Positions 43,350-47,878 of a DNA stretch of 47,878 bases are shown in pieces (within the stretch, counting starts at the first letter, position 1; each line of letters starts with the position of its first letter). Origin of the DNA: Ureibacillus manganicus DSM 26584 (GTDB lineage: Bacteria; Bacillota; Bacilli; Bacillales_A; Planococcaceae); the NCBI RefSeq assembly GCF_000772945.1, contig NZ_JPVN01000024.1:1-47878 (forward strand), in the 5' to 3' direction. The position numbers and the translations under genes were made by a program. The notes below the pieces were generated by a model, which saw only the letters and a list, made by a program, of their open reading frames with translations, had not been told where the DNA came from and did not search any database.

Positions 43350-44345
43350 ATGAAACTAAGTATATTAGATCAATCGCCCATTGCATCGAATCAAACATCC
43401 CAAGATGCACTCATGTCTTCAATGAGGTTAGCTCATGCAGGAGAACAATTCGGTTATTCGAGATATTGGATTGCAGAGCACCATGATTTACCAGGACTAG
43501 CCTGTTCGGCACCTGAAGTGATGTTAAGTTTTATTGGGGCCCATACGAAAAAAATTCGTATTGGGGCAGGAGCAGTACTACTCCCTCACTATAAACCTTA
43601 TAAAGTAGCGGAAATTTACAATATGCTTGCTACTTTATTCCCTAATCGTATTGATGTGGGCATTGGTCGTTCACCTGGAGGCTCTGCAGAAGCAACAAAT
43701 GCTTTATCAGATAACTTTTTGCAACAAGTGTTTAAAATGCCTGAACTGGTTCAAGAGCTACTTCACTTTTTCCATCAAGATTTTCCGAGTGACAATGAAT
43801 TCTCAAAAGTGACCGCTTCCCCTCTCCCTGAGGTTTTACCAATTCCATGGATGCTTGGGACAAGTATGAAAAGTGCAATTTTAGCAGCGAAGTATGGATT
43901 AGCTTATGCTTTTGGCCAATTTATGAGTGATCAGGACGGTACTGCAATTGTGCAAGCTTACCGTGAAAACTTTCAACCTCGGATACCTGGTCAAGCGGCA
44001 CAAGTAATTGTTACAGTCCCTGTTATATGTGCTGGTTCAAGTGATAAAGCAGAAGAAATTGCACTTAGTAATCTCGTTTGGCAATTATTAATTGCAAAAG
44101 GCGAAGGGAAAAATGTTCCCTCGATTGATACAGCAAAAAATTATGCTATGAGTGATAAAGAATCTGAACAATTTAATGCCATGAAAAAGAGAATGATTAT
44201 TGGTAATCCAAAAGAAGTTAGTTTGGCATTACTGGACATGGCCAAACACTACGAAGCAGATGAGATGATGATTTTAACAATCACCCACTCTCCTGAAGAC
44301 CGAATTGAGTCCTATCGGCTAATAGCAGAAGAATTATTAAAATAA
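43350..44345 (+). CDS. LLM-class flavin-dependent oxidoreductase (luciferase-like)
   Basis: 331 residues. MKLSILDQSPIA..., RYWIAEHHDLPGLACSAPEV, IRIGAGAVLLPHYKPYKVAE and RIDVGIGRSPGG place it in the bacterial luciferase-like family with F-type 'MsnO8' layout, using FMN. Substrate unknown. Cotranscribed with ykvR; ATG preferred over an adjacent TTG. Confidence 0.9.
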   Translation: MKLSILDQSPIASNQTSQDALMSSMRLAHAGEQFGYSRYWIAEHHDLPGLACSAPEVMLSFIGAHTKKIRIGAGAVLLPHYKPYKVAEIYNMLATLFPNRIDVGIGRSPGGSAEATNALSDNFLQQVFKMPELVQELLHFFHQDFPSDNEFSKVTASPLPEVLPIPWMLGTSMKSAILAAKYGLAYAFGQFMSDQDGTAIVQAYRENFQPRIPGQAAQVIVTVPVICAGSSDKAEEIALSNLVWQLLIAKGEGKNVPSIDTAKNYAMSDKESEQFNAMKKRMIIGNPKEVSLALLDMAKHYEADEMMILTITHSPEDRIESYRLIAEELLK

Positions 44346-44378
44346 GAATAAGTAAATGTGGAAGGACATATAAAGCGA

Positions 44379-44816
44379 ATGAAAACTACAACAAAGATTA
44401 CAAATGAAGAACAATTAGATTTAGCATTTGAGATAAGAAAAGAAGTTTTTGTAAAAGAACAAGGGGTCCCTTTAGCAGATGAATTTGATGAATTCGACCG
44501 ATTAGATGGGCGTTGTGGCCATATACTTGTCTATTATCATGAACAAGCAGTTGGAACAGGTAGACTTCGAATTGTTGATGAATATGGGAAATTGGAAAGA
44601 ATCTGCTTGTTGGAAAAATATCGAAATCTTGGTCTTGGTAAAGTGATTGTTAAAGCTTTAGAAGAAATTGCGAAAGAAAAAGGCGTATTAAAAGTGAAAT
44701 TGCACGGACAAACACATGCAGAAGGTTTTTATCATCGACTAGGTTATCAAACAGCTTCTGATATATTTATGGAAGATGGCATTCCCCACGTATTAATGAC
44801 AAAACAGTTAAGTTAA
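44379..44816 (+). CDS. GNAT family N-acetyltransferase (ElaA/YjcF-like)
   Basis: 145 residues. VREEVF-type start (IRKEVFVKEQGVPLADEFDEFD), AVGTGRLRI, and the acetyl-CoA loop EKYRNLGLGKVIVKAL, then KLHGQTHAEGFYHRLGY. Acetylates an unknown small molecule or protein amine. Follows the LLM gene by 33 bp. ATG 44379 gives family length; GGAAGGA lies 12 bases before it. Confidence 0.9.
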   Translation: MKTTTKITNEEQLDLAFEIRKEVFVKEQGVPLADEFDEFDRLDGRCGHILVYYHEQAVGTGRLRIVDEYGKLERICLLEKYRNLGLGKVIVKALEEIAKEKGVLKVKLHGQTHAEGFYHRLGYQTASDIFMEDGIPHVLMTKQLS

Positions 44817-44820
44817 CATT

Positions 44821-44852
44821 AAAAGGAGTCGCATTAAATACGACTCCTTTTT
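44821..44852. terminator. Bidirectional terminator between convergent genes
   Basis: AAAAGGAGTCG / CGACTCCTTTT with a 9-base loop and A/T tracts on both sides, between the GNAT (+) and methyltransferase (-) genes. Confidence 0.9.
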
Positions 44853-44856
44853 ATAA

Positions 44857-45483
44857 TTATTTTGAAATCATAAAAACTCCACCACAATGAGAAATTTGAT
44901 AAAATTCTAAATGACAACTATTTGAAAGCAAAGCCTTTAATTCATCGAAAAAAAAATAAAATTCATCATCATCCCAATAGTTTATACTTTCTTTTCGGCA
45001 CGATTCTAGCTTTTCCCGAGTTTCAAATGCAATATCACCTATTAAAATTTTCCCTTTAGCATCAAGTAATGGGAGCAAATTTGAAATAAATTGCACCTTT
45101 TGTTCATCCGTTAAATGATGCAAGGTATAAGTACTCACAATGAAGTCAAATTTATTTTCAAGTAGTTCAGCTGGTAATCCATTAGTAATATCCCACTCTA
45201 GTAAGTTTGCATTTGGCATTTTCTCTTTTGCAATTGAAATCATCTTCGCGGAAAAATCAATTCCATGTATTCGATGACCATTCTCATATAGCTTAGCTGT
45301 TAAAACTCCCGTACCAACACCAATATCTAATACATTAGCATTATCTTTTTGCATAACTTCATTAAAAATCATATTTAATATTGCTTTATAACCCGCAAAT
45401 GGATATTGATTATTTTCTTCACTAATTTGTACCGTTTGATCGTACTGGTTTGCCCATAAATCAAATCCTTGTTTGTTTAACAT
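44857..45483 (-). CDS. Class I SAM-dependent methyltransferase
   Basis: 208 residues. SAM motif I VLDIGVGTGVLTAKL (~51-65), acidic residue in HGIDFSAKMI (~73-82), motif IV FIVSTYTLHHLTDEQ (~113-127). YrrT/YcgJ-like; substrate unknown. Monocistronic. Confidence 0.9.
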   Translation of the reverse strand: MLNKQGFDLWANQYDQTVQISEENNQYPFAGYKAILNMIFNEVMQKDNANVLDIGVGTGVLTAKLYENGHRIHGIDFSAKMISIAKEKMPNANLLEWDITNGLPAELLENKFDFIVSTYTLHHLTDEQKVQFISNLLPLLDAKGKILIGDIAFETREKLESCRKESINYWDDDEFYFFFDELKALLSNSCHLEFYQISHCGGVFMISK

Positions 45484-45700
45484 ATTTCTCCCCCAATAAC
45501 TATTGCATCACTCACAAATACCATTCATAAGCACGTTATCATAGATCTTATTTTTCATTTTTATTCCCCCTATTATTCAATTAGTTAAATATTAACATAA
45601 TAAATGATTCTTTCCATCCTATATTAGAGATATAATTTAAGTTAATGATAGAAGTTTTTTGCTTTTTTGAGCATTTTTATATTTAATTATAGAAATATGA

Positions 45701-45729
45701 TTGACAGAATTTGAATGATGCCTTATGCT
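45701..45729 (+). promoter_or_regulatory. SigA promoter of the manganese-riboswitch/terC transcript
   Basis: TTGACA (45701-45706, perfect) and TATGCT (45724-45729) with a 17-bp spacer, just before the riboswitch. Confidence 0.8.
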
Positions 45730-45749
45730 GTAGTTACTTAATTGAATAG

Positions 45750-45842
45750 TTCTCCTAAAGGGGAGTAGCTATCACAGCAAAGTCGTCATTACGGAAGTTT
45801 TAATTCTTCTCGGCTTTGTTGGCAACGAACGTGTTGTAAGCA
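45750..45842 (+). promoter_or_regulatory. yybP-ykoY manganese riboswitch
   Basis: Contains the class hallmarks: CTAAAGGGGAGTAGC (45754-45768) at the 5' side, CAAAGTCGTCATTAC in the first arm and CTCGGCTTTGTTGGCAA at the 3' side. In known members Mn2+ binding prevents termination, so the downstream exporter is made when Mn2+ is high. Here it precedes two terminators and a TerC-family gene. Confidence 0.88.
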
Positions 45843-45880
45843 AGACCTTTACCAACAACGGTAAAGGTCTTTATTTTTTG
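45843..45880 (+). terminator. Riboswitch expression-platform terminator 1
   Basis: AGACCTTTACC / GGTAAAGGTCT, a perfect 11-bp stem with a 6-base loop, then TTATTTTTT. Confidence 0.9.
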
Positions 45881-45913
45881 ACCTTTACCATCTCTGGTAA
45901 AGGTTTTTTTGTT
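45880..45913 (+). terminator. Terminator 2, near copy of terminator 1
   Basis: ACCTTTACC / GGTAAAGGT (9 bp) with a different loop (ATCTCT), then TTTTTTT. Its stem is the same sequence as terminator 1, so it is a duplication or a back-up stop. It also could pair with terminator 1. Confidence 0.85.
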
Positions 45914-46074
45914 TTTAGTACCAATATCAGATACTGAGCTTTCAATGAAGGAATCTTATTGAATGGAGTTGGAGATTATGTAATTAGTTCGATGCTTTTA
46001 GGATTAACCGGATTAATAAATACAGTCCAGTTACAAAGTGAATTTTAAATTTAAATTAAGGGGGATGACTTGAA

Positions 46075-46842
46075 ATGGAACTTTCGATTTTATTTGAATA
46101 TGGTTGGGTATTATTATTATTAATTGCTCTAGAAGGCTTACTTGCTGCAGATAATGCACTAGTTTTGGCGATAATGGTGAAACACTTACCGGATAAAGAA
46201 AGGAAAAAAGCACTCTTTTATGGATTAGCTGGAGCTTTTGTATTTCGATTTGCTTCCCTATTTATTATTTCTTTCCTAGTAGATGTTTGGCAAATTCAAG
46301 CGATAGGTGCATTATATTTACTATTCATCGCAATCAACCATATTGTTCGAAAGCTTGTCTTTAAAAAGAAAGATGAGAATACGGAAGAAACAGAAAAGAA
46401 GAAATCTGGATTTTGGGGTACTGTTATTAAAGTTGAATTAGCGGATATCGCTTTTGCAATTGATTCGATCCTTGCCGCAGTTGCACTAGCAATGACTTTA
46501 CCTAATACAACTCTCCCTCAAATTGGTGGATTGGATGGCGGAAAGTTTCTAGTGATTTTTGCGGGAGGCTTGATTGGCTTAATCATCATGCGCTTTGCTG
46601 CTAACTTATTTGTTCGTTTATTACATTCTCGTCCAGGCCTTGAAATTGCTGCGTTTGCCATTGTTGGTTGGGTTGGCGTTAAATTAGCCGTATTAACACT
46701 AGGGCATAAGGATATCGGTATTATTCCTTACGAATTTGCACACTCAACTGAATGGAAGCTCATCTTCTATAGCGTGTTAATTTTAATCGCATTAGCAGGT
46801 TGGTTTTTCACAAAAGGAACGAAGGAAATAAGATCTGAATAG
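46075..46842 (+). CDS. TerC family membrane protein, probable Mn2+ exporter (YceF/YkoY type)
   Basis: 255 residues with about seven transmembrane segments. Conserved acidic motifs LEGLLAADNALVLAIMV (first half) and ELADIAFAIDSILAAVAL (second half) are typical of TerC. A charged cytoplasmic loop (FKKKDENTEETEKKKSG) separates them. Related proteins deliver Mn2+ to secreted enzymes, and the upstream Mn2+ riboswitch fits. AAGGGGG precedes the ATG. Confidence 0.93.
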   Translation: MELSILFEYGWVLLLLIALEGLLAADNALVLAIMVKHLPDKERKKALFYGLAGAFVFRFASLFIISFLVDVWQIQAIGALYLLFIAINHIVRKLVFKKKDENTEETEKKKSGFWGTVIKVELADIAFAIDSILAAVALAMTLPNTTLPQIGGLDGGKFLVIFAGGLIGLIIMRFAANLFVRLLHSRPGLEIAAFAIVGWVGVKLAVLTLGHKDIGIIPYEFAHSTEWKLIFYSVLILIALAGWFFTKGTKEIRSE

Positions 46843-46907
46843 TGACAATGAAGTCAAAGCCTCGGCAACTTGAAAATGATCTTTCTAGATAAAGGATAGG
46901 TTTAAGG

Positions 46908-46940
46908 ATAGGTTCTGGATAATAGAACCTATTCTTTTTT
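46908..46940 (+). terminator. Terminator of the terC-family gene
   Basis: ATAGGTTCT / AGAACCTAT with a 7-base loop and TTCTTTTTT. Confidence 0.85.
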
Positions 46941-47023
46941 AGTATTGATTTTCAGTACGCAAAATTAGTTTTGTTAGTTGTGAATAAACTTCCTACTCGC
47001 AATGCAGATGTATCAATGCTTTT

Positions 47024-47520
47024 CGTGACAACTCGGTTTGATTTTGAATCTATACTGTCACGTAAACTGGGTTTTCGTGACAACTCGGTTTGATTTTCCA
47101 CCTCTACTGTCACGTAAACTTTTCTTTCGTGACAACTCGGCGGGATTTTTCACCTCTACTGTCATGTAAACCTGCCTTTCGTGACAACTCGGCGGAATTT
47201 TCCAACTCTACTGTCACGTAAACCTGCTTTTCGTGACAACTCGGCGGGAGTTTCCAACTCTACTCTCTTAATAAGCTTATTATTAGGACAACCCATTCTG
47301 AATTTATACTCCTACTGTCCAAATAAGCTCCTTATTTGGACAACTCATTTTGATTTTATACCTATACTGTCTTAATAAGCTTCTTATTAGGACAACTCAT
47401 CCTGAATTTATACCTCCACTGTCTTAATAAGCTTCTTATTAGGACAACTCATCCTGAATTTATACTCCTACTGTCTTAATAAACTCCTTATTAGAACAGG
47501 ACAACTCATCCTGAATTGAC
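47024..47520 (+). repeat. Tandem array of hairpin units with exact 52-bp period
   Basis: Nine hairpin segments (11-base arm, 3-base loop, 11-base arm = 25 bp) start at 47057, 47109, 47161, 47213, 47265, 47317, 47369, 47421 and 47473, separated by 27-bp linkers beginning AACTC and ending TACT or CACT. The first four use arms GTCACGTAAAC / NNTTTCGTGAC; the others use GTCTTAATAAG / CTTATTAGGAC or, at 47317, GTCCAAATAAG / CTTATTTGGAC, a perfect pair. The last has a 5-bp insertion (AACAG). A degenerate unit precedes 47024. No long ORF spans it with coding character. Confidence 0.92.
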
Positions 47521-47555
47521 GTTTTTATTAGCTCAATACTATTTAGCTGTAAATA

Positions 47556-47590
47556 CTAAAAACACCACTGACTTTAATCAGTGGTGTCAT
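47556..47590 (-). terminator. rRNA operon terminator
   Basis: ACACCACTGA / TCAGTGGTGT, a perfect 10-bp stem with a 6-base loop; TTTTTAG follows on the minus strand. Confidence 0.9.
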
Positions 47591-47593
47591 TTT

Positions 47594-47710
47594 GCGAAGC
47601 GATGTCCTACTCTCACAGGGGGAAGCCCCCAACTACCATCGGCGCTAAAGAGCTTAACTTCCGTGTTCGGTATGGGAACGGGTGTGACCTCTTTGCCATT
47701 ATCACTTCAC
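47594..47710 (-). rRNA. rrf: 5S ribosomal RNA
   Basis: 117 bases. Contains the conserved core AAAGAGGTCACACCCGTTCC and the 3' GAGAGTAGGAC, with terminal pairing GTGAAGTGAT / ATCGCTTCGC. Ends may be off by a base or two. Confidence 0.95.
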
Positions 47711-47842
47711 TTGTACATGGATGTGACTTGCTTCGCCGTTGCAACAGGACGTTGCGCTTTTAGGCGAAGTTCCTATATTTACCTGAAAGAACTTCGTTCT
47801 CTCAAAACTGGATAAAGACATTGAAAGCATTCAAGTTTAATT
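47711..47842 (-). other. 23S-5S internal spacer
   Basis: 132-bp spacer with no tRNA. It holds an inverted repeat CTTCGCC (47731-47737) / GGCGAAG (47763-47769) and the sequence CCAGTTTTGAGAGAAC on the minus strand, usual in Firmicute rRNA processing regions. Confidence 0.75.
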
Positions 47843-47878
47843 TGGTTAAGTCCTCGATCGATTAGTATTCGTCAGCTC
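47843..47878 (-). rRNA. rrl: 23S ribosomal RNA, 3' end only (partial)
   Basis: The last ~36 bases read GAGCTGACGAATACTAATCG then ATCGAGGACTTAACCA on the minus strand, the 23S 3' end of Bacillales. The gene continues beyond the window. Confidence 0.9.

Noticed and set aside
47024-47520. CRISPR array
   Set aside because: Spacers would vary and repeats would be constant; here the 27-bp linkers are alike and the hairpins vary. There are no cas genes nearby.
47516-47815. 99- and 60-codon frames over the rRNA end
   Set aside because: They are antisense to 5S rRNA and its spacer.
1-47878. Prophage, transposon or defence island
   Set aside because: No integrase, transposase, phage structural gene, restriction enzyme or toxin-antitoxin pair is recognisable. 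The SNF2 and HelD helicases stand alone as housekeeping genes.

Overview
The window is chromosomal DNA of an AT-rich, endospore-forming member of the Bacillales. Supporting evidence is the spore-coat operon cotJABC, the yng-type leucine-degradation operon, homologues of YumC, HelD, YkyB, YkvR, YjaZ and Bmr, AGGAGG-type ribosome binding sites, many TTG/GTG starts, and a Bacillus-type 5S/23S rRNA end. An ALDH4A1-type pyrroline-5-carboxylate dehydrogenase and an EpsC-type serine acetyltransferase make a Planococcaceae/Caryophanaceae genus (Lysinibacillus, Solibacillus, Psychrobacillus or similar) plausible. The genus is inference. I saw no prophage, insertion sequence, CRISPR array or integrase.

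Layout. 1-3.4 kb: two tandem terminators from a gene left of the window, then a SWIM/SNF2 helicase. 3.6-10.4 kb: a seven-gene minus-strand operon, tetR - isovaleryl-CoA dehydrogenase - biotin carboxylase - biotin carrier - HMG-CoA lyase - methylglutaconyl-CoA hydratase - carboxyltransferase, which takes isovaleryl-CoA to acetoacetate and acetyl-CoA. A perfect 18-bp palindrome behind tetR is a likely operator. 10.7-26.5 kb: MFS transporters (one a Bmr-type pump divergent from a MerR-type regulator, with a textbook 19-bp-spacer promoter), hydrolases, small conserved proteins, an LCP ligase and cotJABC. One hydrolase apparently starts at ATA, and a TsaA/TrmO-like gene is frameshifted. 26.6-27.9 kb: tRNA-Asn, then a 1.05-kb higher-order tandem repeat. 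28-37 kb: helD, a lipoprotein, 2-hydroxyacid dehydrogenase, NUDIX and HIT genes, a truncated DUF2785 gene, P5C dehydrogenase and serine acetyltransferase. 37.4-45.5 kb: ferredoxin-NADP reductase, CoA-transferase, aldo/keto reductase, a secreted NlpC/P60 protein lacking its catalytic residues, YjaZ, YkvR, an LLM flavoprotein, a GNAT protein and a methyltransferase. 45.7-46.9 kb: a yybP-ykoY manganese riboswitch with tandem terminators controlling a TerC-family protein. 47.0-47.5 kb: a tandem array of hairpin-forming 52-bp units. 47.56-47.88 kb: terminator, 5S rRNA and 23S 3' end of a minus-strand rRNA operon.

The least explained content is in the intergenic arrays. The first has nine copies of a ~113-bp unit, each made of five ATTGAGCG modules mostly spaced exactly 21 bp apart. 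The second has nine hairpins at exact 52-bp spacing whose two arms change together while the linkers stay alike. A third, small array has four CTTCGG motifs at exact 21-bp spacing. The 21- and 52-bp periods are close to whole numbers of DNA helical turns. No gene in the window obviously explains them.
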